From Plantactinospora soyae (GTDB lineage Bacteria > Actinomycetota > Actinomycetes > Mycobacteriales > Micromonosporaceae), in contig NZ_JADBEB010000001.1 of the NCBI RefSeq assembly GCF_014874095.1, forward strand, positions 8,122,001-8,186,000: DNA of 64,000 bases. Direction: 5' to 3'. How positions within the stretch are numbered: position 1 is the first letter of the stretch; every line of letters begins with the position of its first letter. This document shows positions 25,625-35,084 of the stretch, piece after piece. The notes under the pieces are model-generated. The model saw only the letters and a list, made by a program, of their open reading frames with translations, was not told the origin of the DNA and made no database searches. A program made the position numbers and the translations under genes.

Positions 25625-26653
25625 TCAGTCAGACCGCGTCCGGTCCGCCGTCACGGTGTCGTGGGCACCGGGGGTTCCGGCCCCCATCCCCTCCGTGGCG
25701 GCGGACGGCCGTTCGAGCTCGTCCCGCCGGGACTTCGCCAGGCTGGCGACGGTGGTGACCAGCAACGTGCCGACGATGACCCCGAGCGAGACGGCGATCG
25801 GCACCGCCGGCGCCCAGGACACCCCGTCGTGGTGCAGCGCCTCCAGCACGAGCTTGACCCCGATGAAGGCCAGGATGAACGCCAGGCCCTTGCTGAGGTA
25901 GACCAGCCGGTCCAGCAGGCCGCCCAGCAGGAAGTAGAGCTGCCGCAGGCCCATCAACGCGAACGTGTTCGCGGTGAAGACCAGGTACGGCTCCTGGGTC
26001 AGTCCGAAGATCGCCGGAATCGAGTCGAGCGCGAACAGCAGGTCGGTGGTGCCGATGGCGACCATCACGATCAGCATCGGCGTGACCATCCGCCGGCCGT
26101 CCACCCGGACCAGCACCGAGGCGCCCTGGTACGACTCCGTGGTCGGTAGGATCCGCTTCGCCGTACGGAGGGCGAAGTTCTCCGAGAACTCGTCCTCCTG
26201 CTGCGGGCCGACCAGCTTTATCGCGGTGTAGATCAGGAACGCCCCGAAGATGTAGAACAGCCAGTCGAACCGCGCGACCGCCGAGGCGCCGGCCGCGATG
26301 AAGACGCCCCGCATCAGCAGCGCCAGCACGATGCCGATCAGCAGCACCTTCTGCCGGTACTGCACCGGGACCGCGAACCGGCTCATGATGATGATGAAGA
26401 CGAACAGGTTGTCGACGCTGAGCGAGTACTCGGTGAGCCAGCCGGCGAAGAACTGGCCACCGTGGCTGACTCCGGCGGTCGCCATCAGCAGGAAGCCGAA
26501 GGCGATCGCCGCCAGTACGTAGAAGCTCACCCACGCGACGCACTCCCGGAAGGATGGTTCACGGGGATTCCGGGCGACCAGGTAGAAGTCGAAGGCGATC
26601 ATCACCAGGAAACCGATGATCGTTACGGCCCATACCCAGACCGGTAGATTCAT
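25625..26653 (-). CDS. TerC-family integral membrane protein
   Basis: A 342-aa membrane protein with eight or nine transmembrane helices. TerC motifs are present: SLSVDNLFVFIIIMSRF, TTDLLFALDSIPAIFGLT and FALMGLRQLYFLLGG. Conserved intramembrane Asp residues support metal-ion binding. TerC/Alx proteins are linked to manganese export and pH or metal stress. ATG at 26653 overlaps the stop of the upstream 192-aa gene (ATGA), so it is translationally coupled and last in the frc operon. Its presence with a Mo enzyme and an Nramp-like protein suggests metal handling during oxalate growth, since oxalate chelates divalent metals. That link is inference. Confidence 0.85.
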   Translation of the reverse strand: MNLPVWVWAVTIIGFLVMIAFDFYLVARNPREPSFRECVAWVSFYVLAAIAFGFLLMATAGVSHGGQFFAGWLTEYSLSVDNLFVFIIIMSRFAVPVQYRQKVLLIGIVLALLMRGVFIAAGASAVARFDWLFYIFGAFLIYTAIKLVGPQQEDEFSENFALRTAKRILPTTESYQGASVLVRVDGRRMVTPMLIVMVAIGTTDLLFALDSIPAIFGLTQEPYLVFTANTFALMGLRQLYFLLGGLLDRLVYLSKGLAFILAFIGVKLVLEALHHDGVSWAPAVPIAVSLGVIVGTLLVTTVASLAKSRRDELERPSAATEGMGAGTPGAHDTVTADRTRSD

Positions 26654-27228
26654 GATTCTCCCTTGGTTCGGAACAGGGTCAGCCGGCCCGTCCCCCGTCC
26701 GGCCGCGCGGGCCTGCCTGCGGTTCTCCCTCGCCTCCCACTGCGCCTCGGCGTGCCGCAGGTAGAACAGGTACAGCCGCTCGGCCCGGGGGTTGCCGTGC
26801 CGGATCCGGCGGAGCCAACCCGGCGCGACCCGCTCGTGCAGCCAGCTGAAGCCGATCGCGAAGCCGAGGCTGACGATCGCCTGGTACGCGAGGAAACCGG
26901 GTACGTCCGGCGGCAGTGCTGGCCGGCCAACGAGCAGCAGGCCGACCAGCACCTCATGCGCCAACCGGGCGACGGGGAACCCGACCAGCCAGTAGAGCGC
27001 CGTCGGGGCGAACACGCCGGGGGAGATGATCCCGGCCGCCATCAGCAGCCCGAACCCGCCGCCGAGCAACACCAGTGGCAGTCCGAGCGCCAGGCCGGTG
27101 GCCAGCGCCCAGTCGACGGGCTGACCCGCGACCAGAGCCAGTCCGAGGGCCGCCACTCCGGCGATCGCCCCGATGGCGGCGCCCGGCAGCGCGAGCTGGC
27201 CCAGGTGGCGTAGCTGCTGGCCGGTCAC
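26650..27228 (-). CDS. Four-helix membrane protein of unknown function
   Basis: A 192-aa membrane protein. The N-terminal 130 residues hold about four hydrophobic segments (ALPGAAIGAIAGVAALGLAL, LALGLPLVLLGGGFGLLMAA, TALYWLVGFPVARLAHEVLVG and YQAIVSLGFAIGFSWL). A strongly basic cytoplasmic tail follows (about 140-192). ATG 27228. It lies 44 bp after the Nramp-like gene and overlaps terC by 4 bp, so it is part of the same operon. It could be a small partner of either transporter. No family recognised. Confidence 0.7.
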   Translation of the reverse strand: MTGQQLRHLGQLALPGAAIGAIAGVAALGLALVAGQPVDWALATGLALGLPLVLLGGGFGLLMAAGIISPGVFAPTALYWLVGFPVARLAHEVLVGLLLVGRPALPPDVPGFLAYQAIVSLGFAIGFSWLHERVAPGWLRRIRHGNPRAERLYLFYLRHAEAQWEARENRRQARAAGRGTGRLTLFRTKGES

Positions 27229-27272
27229 GGCTTTCCCTCACTCCGCTTGGTCATGACAATTCCTCCGTCGGA

Positions 27273-28817
27273 CTAGTCGACGACCACGCCGAACCTGACC
27301 AGGCTGTAGATCAGCATGCCCAGGTAGAACACCGCACCGAACCCGATGACCAGGTTCTGCACGATGCCGGGACGGATCGGTTTGGGCAGCATCCGGTTGT
27401 TCACCAGCAGCAGTACGACGCAGTACGCGCCCATCGCGAAGGTGGACAGGAAGGCCAGCACGTCGAGGATCGCGCCCGGACCGTCGGCGGGGCCGAAGTT
27501 CAGGATCAGGATGCCGAACGTGATGACGCCCCAGAGGAAGCCGGCGTACAGCTTCGACATGCTGAACCGCTTCGCACCGGGTACGAAGTGGTACGTCATG
27601 TCCGCCTGGCCCCGGGAGAACGAGTCGAACAGGCCGAGCGTGGCGTTGAGCCCGATCAGCGCGATGAACCCGAGGAACACGCCGTGCAGCACCGGCGCAC
27701 CGGCCGAGGCGAAGGCGTCCGCCATCGCGGTCAGCGCGACCTCCCGGTCACCGGTCCGGATCAGGTCGCCGACGTTCGGGTTCTCCCGGACGGCGGTCTG
27801 GGCCAGCACGGTGAACGAGACGGTGACCAGCATCGTGACACCCCAGAAGAGCAGCAGGGCGTCGAAGGTCACCCAGCGCCGCCAGCCCTTCCACTTCTTC
27901 ATCTCCTCCGGGTTGTCGGTGTCGAACATGAAGCCACGCGACGGCATGACCTCCTGCTCGCCCGCGTGCCGGAGCCCGCGGATCTTCGGGATGTGCGCGC
28001 CCATGCCGGCACCGGAGTCCCGCAGGTGCAGCGTGTACCACATCTGCTGCATGCCGGACGGACCGGCGAAGGCGATCGCACCGACGATCACCGGGAACCA
28101 GGCCGCCGACATCGCCTCGTCCGGCAGGTAGCCGAAGTGGAACATGCCGCCGAGGGTCGAGGTGACATCGCTCCACCGGCCGACCAGCGAGGCCACCACC
28201 GAGGTGCCGACCACGAGTACGCCGATCAGGATGCCGAGCAGGCCCTCCAGCAGTGGGTAGATCACCTTGGCCAGGCTGAACACCACGCCGACCAGGATCA
28301 GCCCGACACAGGCCGAGACGGTCCAGGGTATCCCGGTCACCTCCTCCAGCGCGGCGGCGCCGGTGGAGAGGTGTCCCGGCCAGATGTAGACCAGGATCGC
28401 CACGCTGAAGAAGAACCACATCAGTGGTTTGAAGACCCGGGCGGCGCCGAAGAAGATGCTCTCTCCGGTGGCCATCGCGTAGCGGGCCATCTCCAGCATG
28501 ACGAACGCCTGGAGGGTCACGCCGATCAGGAAGAGCCATCGGATCTCCGGTCCGAAGATCAGGACCAGCCGGGGCCACATGTACGACTCGCCCATGCCCA
28601 CGCCGAGTGCGACGAGGAACACGGTCGGGCCGAGCAGGTGGATCGACGGCGGAGCCTTCGGCAGCTCCCGGATCGGCATCGGTTCGAGTTTTCCGGCCCG
28701 CCATACTCGGTCCTCGGTGGCGGTGCCGGTGCGTTGCCCCGGGACGGGGGGAACGCCGGTGGGTGGTTCCGCACTACTTGTCGGTTGGCTGGGCGAAGGG
28801 CTGTTCGAAGCGTCCAC
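27273..28817 (-). CDS. Nramp-fold transporter lacking canonical metal-site motifs
   Basis: A 514-aa membrane protein with about eleven transmembrane helices after a Pro/Ser-rich cytoplasmic N-terminus (about 1-58). The order and character of helices and the sequence GPTVFLVALGVGMGES resemble the Nramp (SLC11) family, but its two metal-binding motifs are missing. TM1 has GVGMGES (about 72-78) instead of DPGN. TM6 has AFAGPSGMQQ (about 249-258) instead of the MPH motif. Divalent metal transport is therefore doubtful. It is third in frc-acd-nramp-like-192aa-terC, so it may move oxalate, formate or another anion, or a metal-oxalate complex. GTG start at 28817 with AGGAGGT upstream. Confidence 0.75.
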   Translation of the reverse strand: MDASNSPSPSQPTSSAEPPTGVPPVPGQRTGTATEDRVWRAGKLEPMPIRELPKAPPSIHLLGPTVFLVALGVGMGESYMWPRLVLIFGPEIRWLFLIGVTLQAFVMLEMARYAMATGESIFFGAARVFKPLMWFFFSVAILVYIWPGHLSTGAAALEEVTGIPWTVSACVGLILVGVVFSLAKVIYPLLEGLLGILIGVLVVGTSVVASLVGRWSDVTSTLGGMFHFGYLPDEAMSAAWFPVIVGAIAFAGPSGMQQMWYTLHLRDSGAGMGAHIPKIRGLRHAGEQEVMPSRGFMFDTDNPEEMKKWKGWRRWVTFDALLLFWGVTMLVTVSFTVLAQTAVRENPNVGDLIRTGDREVALTAMADAFASAGAPVLHGVFLGFIALIGLNATLGLFDSFSRGQADMTYHFVPGAKRFSMSKLYAGFLWGVITFGILILNFGPADGPGAILDVLAFLSTFAMGAYCVVLLLVNNRMLPKPIRPGIVQNLVIGFGAVFYLGMLIYSLVRFGVVVD

Positions 28818-28964
28818 GCTGGACCTCCTCGGGAATCCGACGACGCGCGGATCTGGAGGACGGCCCAGATCCGACGTTTCTGTCCTTTGACCCCTGGCCG
28901 CGGAGCGGTCGCCGTGTCGCTAGTGGCCCCTCCAACTGCCCGGTGTGGTGAAACTGTGCACGGC

Positions 28965-31130
28965 TCAGCGGCCGTCCGGTTTGCCGCCGAGCAGGCCGGC
29001 GGAACGTGCCCACCGGTACTTCGCACCGAGTACCGCGACCGGCTTCTCCGTGGTGTACGGATAGGCGACGATGCCGTGCCGGTACAGGTGCTCGCTGGCC
29101 TCCTCGACCTCGACGTCGCCGGCGAGTGAGGCGACCACCGGCTTGTGGATGCCCTTGGCCCGGAACTCCTCGACCACGTCCACCACGAGTTCGGCGAAGA
29201 CCATCGGCGGGGTGACGATGGTGTGCCAGTAACCGAGGATCAGGGCGTGGATGCGCGGGTCGGACAGGCCGAGCGCAATGGTGTTGCGGTAGGTCGACGG
29301 CGGTTCGCCGCCGGTGATGTCGATCGGGTTGCCGGCCGCGCCGAACGGCGGGATGAACTTGCGGAACGCCTCGTCGAGGTCCGGCGGGATCTCCATCAGG
29401 CTCAGTTTGTTGTCCACGCAAGCGTCCGAGAGGAGCACCCCGGAACCGCCGGCGCCGGTGATGATGACGACGTTCTCGCCCTGCGGGGTGGGCAGCAGCG
29501 GGATGCCGCGGGCGTACTCCAGCAGGTCGTTGAGGCCGGGGGCGCGGATCACGCCGCTCTGCCGCAGGATGTCGTCGTAGACCTTGTCGTTGCCGGCCAG
29601 CGCACCGGTGTGCGAGCTGGCCGCCTTGGCACCCTGGTCGGTGCGGCCGGCCTTTAGCACCAGCACGGGCTTGGTCGCCGAGACCCGCTTGGCGGTTCGG
29701 GCGAACGAGCGGCCGTCCTTGAGGTCCTCCAGGTGCATGGCGATGAGCTGGGTGTTCGGGTCGCTCTCGAAGAACGTCAGCAGGTCGTCCTCGTCGATGT
29801 CGGCCTTGTTGCCCACCCCGACGATCGCGGATACGCCCATCCGGGCGGACCGGCTGAAGCCGAGGATCGCCATCCCGATGCCGCCGCTCTGTGAGGAGAG
29901 CGCGACACCACCCTTGACGTCGTACGGGGTGCAGAACGTCGCGGAGAGGCTCTCCGGGGTGTAGTAGTAGCCGTAGATGTTCGGCCCGAGGATGCGTACG
30001 CCGTACTGGCGGGCGATCGCCAGCACCTCGGCCTGCAACTCGTGGTTGCCGGTCTCGCCGAACCCGGACGGGATCAGGATGGCCCCGGCAACCCCCTTCG
30101 CGCCGACCTCGGCCAGCGCCTGCGGAACGAACTTGGCCGGGATCGCGAAGACCGCGACGTCGACCGGTCCGGGTACGTCGGTGATGCTCCGGTACGCCTT
30201 GCGGTCCAGGATCTCGGTGGCCTTGGGATTGATCGGGTAGATCTCCCCCTGGTAGCCGCCGTTCACCAGGTTCTTCATCACCGAGTTGCCGATCTTGCCG
30301 GCCTCGGCGGAGGCACCGATCACCGCGACCGAGGCGGGCCGCATGATCCGGTTCATGCTGGCCAGGATCTCCTCGTCGGTGAACTGCTCCGGCCGCTCCG
30401 CCGCCTTCGGGTCGACCAGGATCCGCACGTCCACCGCGGTCGCGCCGGTCGCGGTGGCCAGCACCGGGTTGAGGTCGACCTCGGCCAGCTCCGGGAAGTC
30501 GCTGACCAGGGTGGAGAGCCGGACGATGAGGTCGGCCAGCACCTCCCGGTTGGCCGGCTCGGCACCGCGTACGCCGCGCAGGATCTCGGCGGCGGCGATC
30601 CCGTCGATCATCGACAGCGCGGTCTCGGTGTCGGCCGGGGCGAGCCGGAAGGTGACGTCCTTGAGCACCTCGACCAGTACGCCGCCAAGGCCGAAGGCGA
30701 CCACCTTGCCGAACGTCTGGTCCGTCACGGTGCCGACGATCACCTCGTGGCCGGAGGTGAGCTGCTGCTGCACCTGCACTCCGACGATCTTCGCGTCGGC
30801 CTGGTACGCCTTCGCGTTCGCGATGACGGTGTCGTACCCGGCGGCGACCTCCTGTGCCGTGCCCAGCCCGACCAGTACGCCGCCGGCCTCGGTCTTGTGC
30901 AGGATGTCCGGCGAGACGATCTTCAGCACGACCGGCAGGCCGATCCGCTCGGCCAGCGCCACCGCCTCGTCGGCGCTGCCGGCCAGGCCCTCGCCCGGGG
31001 TGGCGATCCCGTACGCCTCGACCACCAGCCGCCCCTCCGGCGCGGTCAGCGAACTCCGGCCCTCCGCACCGGCCTGGTCCAGCACCCGGCGTACGGTCTC
31101 GCGGTCGTAGCCGCTGTCGTCTATCGGCAT
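28965..31130 (-). CDS. ADP-forming acyl-CoA synthetase (acetate-CoA ligase family), single-chain
   Basis: A 721-aa enzyme that couples acyl-CoA and ATP interconversion. The N-terminal ATP-grasp domain covers about 1-235 (VLKIVSPDILHKTEAGGVLVGL). A CoA-binding Rossmann domain starts near 265 (VAVIGASAEAGKIGNSV). Succinyl-CoA-ligase-like domains follow, with the phospho-His candidate in KAASSHTGALAG. ATG 31130 is chosen because AAGGAG lies just upstream and the N-terminus fits the domain; in-frame codons further upstream overlap the frc region. It follows frc by 86 bp in one operon. It might regenerate CoA donors, make oxalyl-CoA or formyl-CoA directly, or recover ATP from an acyl-CoA; sequence cannot decide. 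Confidence 0.85.
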   Translation of the reverse strand: MPIDDSGYDRETVRRVLDQAGAEGRSSLTAPEGRLVVEAYGIATPGEGLAGSADEAVALAERIGLPVVLKIVSPDILHKTEAGGVLVGLGTAQEVAAGYDTVIANAKAYQADAKIVGVQVQQQLTSGHEVIVGTVTDQTFGKVVAFGLGGVLVEVLKDVTFRLAPADTETALSMIDGIAAAEILRGVRGAEPANREVLADLIVRLSTLVSDFPELAEVDLNPVLATATGATAVDVRILVDPKAAERPEQFTDEEILASMNRIMRPASVAVIGASAEAGKIGNSVMKNLVNGGYQGEIYPINPKATEILDRKAYRSITDVPGPVDVAVFAIPAKFVPQALAEVGAKGVAGAILIPSGFGETGNHELQAEVLAIARQYGVRILGPNIYGYYYTPESLSATFCTPYDVKGGVALSSQSGGIGMAILGFSRSARMGVSAIVGVGNKADIDEDDLLTFFESDPNTQLIAMHLEDLKDGRSFARTAKRVSATKPVLVLKAGRTDQGAKAASSHTGALAGNDKVYDDILRQSGVIRAPGLNDLLEYARGIPLLPTPQGENVVIITGAGGSGVLLSDACVDNKLSLMEIPPDLDEAFRKFIPPFGAAGNPIDITGGEPPSTYRNTIALGLSDPRIHALILGYWHTIVTPPMVFAELVVDVVEEFRAKGIHKPVVASLAGDVEVEEASEHLYRHGIVAYPYTTEKPVAVLGAKYRWARSAGLLGGKPDGR

Positions 31131-31216
31131 TGCGTCGTCTCCTTCGTTCACGGCACCCCGCCGGGTTCCGGCGGACCGGCAGGTCGTGGGACTGGTCGGT
31201 CGGACCAGCCGGATCG

Positions 31217-32446
31217 TCAGATGGCGCCCGCGGCGCGAAGCTCGCCGACCTGCGCCTCGGTGTAGCCGAGTTCGTCGAGCACCTGGCGGGTGTGCTCGCC
31301 GAGCAGCGGCGAACGCTCGATCTCGACGTGCGAGTCGGAGAGCTTGATCGGGTTGCCGACCGTCTTGAACGCGCCCCGCTCGGGATGGTCGATCTCGACC
31401 ACCGAGCCGAGCGCGGCCAGGGTCTCGTCCTCGATCAGCTCCCGGGTCGACATGATCGGCCCGCACGGGATGTTGTGCGCGTTGAGCTGCTCCATGACTT
31501 CCTGCTTGGTGTGCCGCTCGGTCCACTCCTCGATCAGCGCGAACGCCTTGTCGAGTTTGTTCAGGCGCACCTGCGGAGTGCTCCAGGCCGGGTCCTCGGC
31601 CAGCTCCGGCTTGCCGATCAGCTCACAGATCGGCTTCCAGCCGACGGGCTGGATGATGACGTAGATGTAGTCGTTCGGTCCGCCGGGTGCGCAGCGTACG
31701 GCCCAGCCGGGCTGGCCGCCGCCGGAGGCGTTGCCGGACCGGGGCACCTCGTCGCCGAAGCTCTCGTTCGGGTACTCCCCCAGCGGCCCGTGGGCGAGCC
31801 GCTGCTGGTCCCGCAGCTTCACCCGGCACAGGTTGAGCACGGCGTCCTGCATGGCCACCTGGACCCGCTGGCCGCGTCCGGTGTGGGTGCGCTGGTAGAG
31901 CGCGGCCAGGATGCCGGCCACCAGGTGGATGCCGGTGCCGGAGTCGCCGATCTGGGCTCCGGTGGCGGTCGGCGGCCCGTCCTCGAAGCCGGTGGTGCTC
32001 ATCGCCCCGCCCATCGCCTGGGCGATCACCTCGTACGCCTTGAAGTTGGCGTAGCGGCCGGGTCCGAAGCCCTTGATGGAGGCGTAGACCAGACCGGGGT
32101 TGATCTCCTGGAGCTTCTCCCAGGGGAACCCGAAGCGTTCGACCACACCGGGGCCGAAGTTCTCCACCAGGATGTCCACCCCGGACACCAGCTTGGTGAA
32201 GACCTCCTTGCCCTGCGGGTGCTTCATGTTCAGCGTGATGCTGCGCTTGTTGGCGTTCAGCATCGTGAAGTAGAGGCTGTCCACGTCGGGAATGTCGCGG
32301 AGCTGGGTACGGGTGATGTCACCCTGACCGGGTGCCTCCAGCTTGATGACGTCCGCGCCCAGCCACGCGAGGATCTGCGTGGACGAGGGACCGGACTGTA
32401 CATGCGTCATGTCGAGGACCCGAACGCCCTCCAGTGCCTTACCCAT
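31217..32446 (-). CDS. frc: Formyl-CoA:oxalate CoA-transferase
   Basis: A 409-aa class III CoA-transferase that moves CoA from formyl-CoA to oxalate, giving oxalyl-CoA for Oxc and releasing formate. Motifs match Oxalobacter Frc: [34 protein letters not shown], catalytic Asp168 in [13 protein letters not shown], and the mobile Gly loop [11 protein letters not shown]. The C-terminal LLGEHT motif is present. ATG 32446 has a perfect AGGAGGT seven bases upstream. It heads a five-gene operon: frc, ADP-forming acyl-CoA synthetase, Nramp-like, 192-aa membrane protein, terC-like. It is divergent from sucCD-like genes across a regulatory module with a GntR-type operator. Confidence 0.95.
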   Translation of the reverse strand: MGKALEGVRVLDMTHVQSGPSSTQILAWLGADVIKLEAPGQGDITRTQLRDIPDVDSLYFTMLNANKRSITLNMKHPQGKEVFTKLVSGVDILVENFGPGVVERFGFPWEKLQEINPGLVYASIKGFGPGRYANFKAYEVIAQAMGGAMSTTGFEDGPPTATGAQIGDSGTGIHLVAGILAALYQRTHTGRGQRVQVAMQDAVLNLCRVKLRDQQRLAHGPLGEYPNESFGDEVPRSGNASGGGQPGWAVRCAPGGPNDYIYVIIQPVGWKPICELIGKPELAEDPAWSTPQVRLNKLDKAFALIEEWTERHTKQEVMEQLNAHNIPCGPIMSTRELIEDETLAALGSVVEIDHPERGAFKTVGNPIKLSDSHVEIERSPLLGEHTRQVLDELGYTEAQVGELRAAGAI

Positions 32447-32559
32447 GAGTCAACCTCCTGTGCGGGCCACGCCGTGCACTTCCGACCGTGAAGCTGAAGT
32501 TCCGCTCTGTTACCGCTGCTGGTAGTGGGTCTTCCGACCCTCGGTCCAGCTCCGGGGAT

Positions 32560-32635
32560 TGCATACCGTATGGGGTAGGCAATATCGTGGCCCATGTAAC
32601 AGCGGAGTGTCTAGGGGGTAGCGGAACGTTTTCCG
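32560..32635. promoter_or_regulatory. Duplicated 78-bp regulatory module, copy B
   Basis: It starts with operator TGCATACCGTATGGG (12 of 14 palindrome positions) and is about 94% identical to copy A at 24851-24928. It lies in the 398-bp gap between divergent frc and the sucC-like gene, 114 bp before the frc ATG and 210-285 bp before sucC. A TTGCAT element with CAATAT 15 bp downstream is a possible plus-strand promoter inside it. I see no gene elsewhere in this gap. Confidence 0.8.
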
Positions 32636-32844
32636 CGAAAGCCTTCGGCGGACCGGCAGACCGGCCCCGAACACCGGCGCGGACCAGGCCCGGGCTCCTC
32701 CGTGCAGCGGAGTGGTCCGGTCCACTTTCGGGATGAATCCGCGCCCGGCCCCACCACCACGTCCGGTCCCGATCCCCCCACTTCCGTCCGATGTGTCCAG
32801 TGGGCGGGAGAAACCCACCGAAGGTCGAACAGAAGGGAGGCCCG

Positions 32845-34016
32845 GTGGATCTGTTGGAGCACCAGGCACAGGAACTCTTCGCCAAGCACGGCGTACCGGT
32901 CAGCCGCAACCGTGTCGCCAGCACCCCTGACGAGGCCTACGCGGCCGCCGCCGAGATCGGCGGACGCGTAGTGGTCAAGGCCCAGGTGAAGACCGGCGGC
33001 CGAGGCAAGGCCGGCGGAGTCAGACTGGCCGACGGCCCGGACGCGGCGCGTGACGTCGCGACCGACATCCTGGGCATGGACATCAAGGGCCACACCGTGC
33101 ACAAGGTGCTGGTCACCGAGGCCAGCGAGATCGTCGACGAGTACTACGTCTCCCTGCTGCTCGACCGGTCCCAGCGCTCGTTCCTCGCCCTGGCCTCCCG
33201 GCAGGGCGGGGTCGAGATCGAACAGGTGGCGGCCGAGAACCCGGAGGCGTTGGCCCGGCTCCAGGTCGACCCGGCCGCCGGCCTCGACTGGCAGAGCGCG
33301 CTCCGGCTGGCCGCCGACGCCGGCCTGCCGGACGACGTACGCGACGTCGTGGCCAGCGTCCTGGTCCGGCTCTGGAACGTCTTCCGCTCCGAGGACGCCA
33401 CCCTGGTCGAGATCAACCCACTGGCCAAGCTCGCCGACGGCACGGTACGGGCACTGGACGGCAAGGTGACCCTGGACGACAACGCCCGGTTCCGACAGCC
33501 CGGACATCCGCAGTTCGTCGACGTCAGCGCCACCGACCCGCTGGAGGTCAGGGCCGCCGAGAAGCACCTCAACTACGTCAAGCTCGACGGATCCGTGGGA
33601 GTCATCGGCAACGGAGCCGGCCTGGTGATGAGCACACTCGACGTGGTCGCCTACGCGGGCGAGCAGTTCGGCGGGGTGAAGCCGGCCAACTTCCTCGACA
33701 TCGGCGGCGGCGCCTCGGCCGAGGTGATGGCGAACGGCCTGGAGATCATCCTCGGCGACCCCGACGTACGGAGCGTCTTCGTCAACGTCTTCGGCGGGAT
33801 CACCGCCTGCGACGCCGTGGCCAACGGCATCGTCCAGGCGGTCGGCCTGCTCACCGACCGGGGCGAGACGATCACCAAACCACTGGTCGTCCGGCTGGAC
33901 GGCAACAACGCCGTGGCGGGGCGGCAGATCCTCGCGCGCTCCCCGGCGTACGGACCGCGGACACGATGGACGGTGCGGCGCGGCTCGCCGCCGAACTCGC
34001 CGGCAAGGGGGCGTGA
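32845..34016 (+). pseudogene. Succinyl-CoA synthetase beta-like subunit (sucC paralogue), frameshifted near the 3' end
   Basis: ATP-grasp subunit of an acyl-CoA synthetase (succinyl-CoA:ADP type). GTG 32845 follows AGAAGGGAGG. The frame reads cleanly to about 33940: [62 protein letters not shown] and [12 protein letters not shown]. The expected ending ([20 protein letters not shown], stop at 34014-34016) lies in another frame, so one base is missing around 33935-33945. That intact ending overlaps the sucD region normally, so this is either a recent mutation or a sequencing error. As read, translation would run in the wrong frame to 34659. Its place beside frc suggests a dedicated, not housekeeping, copy. 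Confidence 0.85.
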
Positions 34017-34021
34017 CAGTC

Positions 34022-34897
34022 ATGGCAATCTTCCTCACCGAGAAGAGCAGGGTGCTGGTCCAGGGCATCACCGGCACCGAGGGCACCCGGCACACCCGGC
34101 GGATGGTCGCCGCCGGCACGAACATCGTCGCCGGGGTCACCCCGGGCAAGGGCGGCCGGGACGTCGACGGCATCCCGGTGTTCAACAGTGCCGCCGAGGC
34201 GGTCCGGGCGACCGGCGCCGACACCTCGGTGGTCTTCGTACCGCCCCGGTTCGCCAAGGCGGCGGTGATGGAAGCGGTCGACGCCGAGCTGGGCCTGGCC
34301 GTGGTGCTGACCGAGGGCATACCCGTGCACGACACGGCGACGTTCTTCAGGTACGCCCAGGCCGCCGGCAACCGGACCCGGATCATCGGCCCGAACTGCC
34401 CCGGCCTGATCAGTCCCGGCCAGTCCAACGCCGGCATCATCCCCGCCGACATCACCAAGCGGGGTCGGATCGGCCTGGTCAGCAAGAGCGGCACCCTGAC
34501 CTACCAGATGATGCACGAGCTGCGGGACTTCGGCTTCTCCACCTGCGTCGGGATCGGCGGCGACCCGATCGTCGGCACCACCCACATCGACTGCCTCCAG
34601 GCGTTCGAGGACGACAACGAGACCGACGCGATCGTCATGATCGGCGAGATCGGCGGTGACGCGGAGGAACGCGCCGCCGAGTACATCAAGGCCCACATCA
34701 GCAAGCCGGTGGTCGGCTACGTCGCCGGCTTCACCGCACCCGAGGGCAAGACCATGGGGCATGCCGGCGCGATCGTCTCCGGGTCGTCCGGAACCGCGCT
34801 GGCCAAGCAGGAGGCCCTGGAGGCGGTCGGGGTCCGGGTCGGCAGGACGCCGTCCGAGGCCGCCGCACTGATGCGCGAGACGTTACTGGCGCGCTGA
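34022..34897 (+). CDS. Succinyl-CoA synthetase alpha-like subunit (sucD paralogue)
   Basis: A 291-aa CoA-binding and phosphotransfer subunit. It has the N-terminal CoA site ([13 protein letters not shown]), [11 protein letters not shown], and the phosphorylated His in [13 protein letters not shown]. All appear intact. ATG 34022 gives the usual MAIFL opening with AAGGGGG upstream; GTG 34013, overlapping the sucC stop, is an alternative. With sucC it would make or use a dicarboxylyl-CoA. In this island, oxalyl-CoA, or succinyl-CoA as CoA donor to oxalate, are reasonable guesses; malate-CoA ligase is a related possibility. It needs a working beta subunit, which is frameshifted in this sequence. 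Confidence 0.88.
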   Translation: MAIFLTEKSRVLVQGITGTEGTRHTRRMVAAGTNIVAGVTPGKGGRDVDGIPVFNSAAEAVRATGADTSVVFVPPRFAKAAVMEAVDAELGLAVVLTEGIPVHDTATFFRYAQAAGNRTRIIGPNCPGLISPGQSNAGIIPADITKRGRIGLVSKSGTLTYQMMHELRDFGFSTCVGIGGDPIVGTTHIDCLQAFEDDNETDAIVMIGEIGGDAEERAAEYIKAHISKPVVGYVAGFTAPEGKTMGHAGAIVSGSSGTALAKQEALEAVGVRVGRTPSEAAALMRETLLAR

Positions 34898-34979
34898 CCG
34901 ACGGCGATCGGTGTCGGGTGACCCGGTGCGGACCACGCCGGCCGGGCGCCCGGCACTCGCCGTACCCGAGGTCAGCGCC

Positions 34980-35013
34980 GGTCCGGGCGGAGTCCGACAC
35001 CTCCGCCCGGACC
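34980..35013. terminator. Bidirectional terminator between sucD-like and fdhD
   Basis: GGTCCGGGCGGAG (34980-34992), 8-nt loop, then the exact complement (35001-35013): a perfect 13-bp stem in the 187-bp gap between convergent genes. Confidence 0.75.
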
Positions 35014-35084
35014 CCGCGCATCACGTCACGGCTCTGCCCGGATCTCGCGCGACTCCCCGGCCCGGCCGGCGGAGGCGGGACGGG

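Noticed and set aside
27273-28817. Straight annotation as a divalent metal transporter (Nramp)
   Set aside because: Both key metal-binding motifs are missing, so only the fold-level assignment is kept.
34017-34659. Extension of the sucC-like frame through the sucD gene
   Set aside because: It arises from the one-base frameshift near 33940. The peptide after that point is out-of-frame sucD with no homology.
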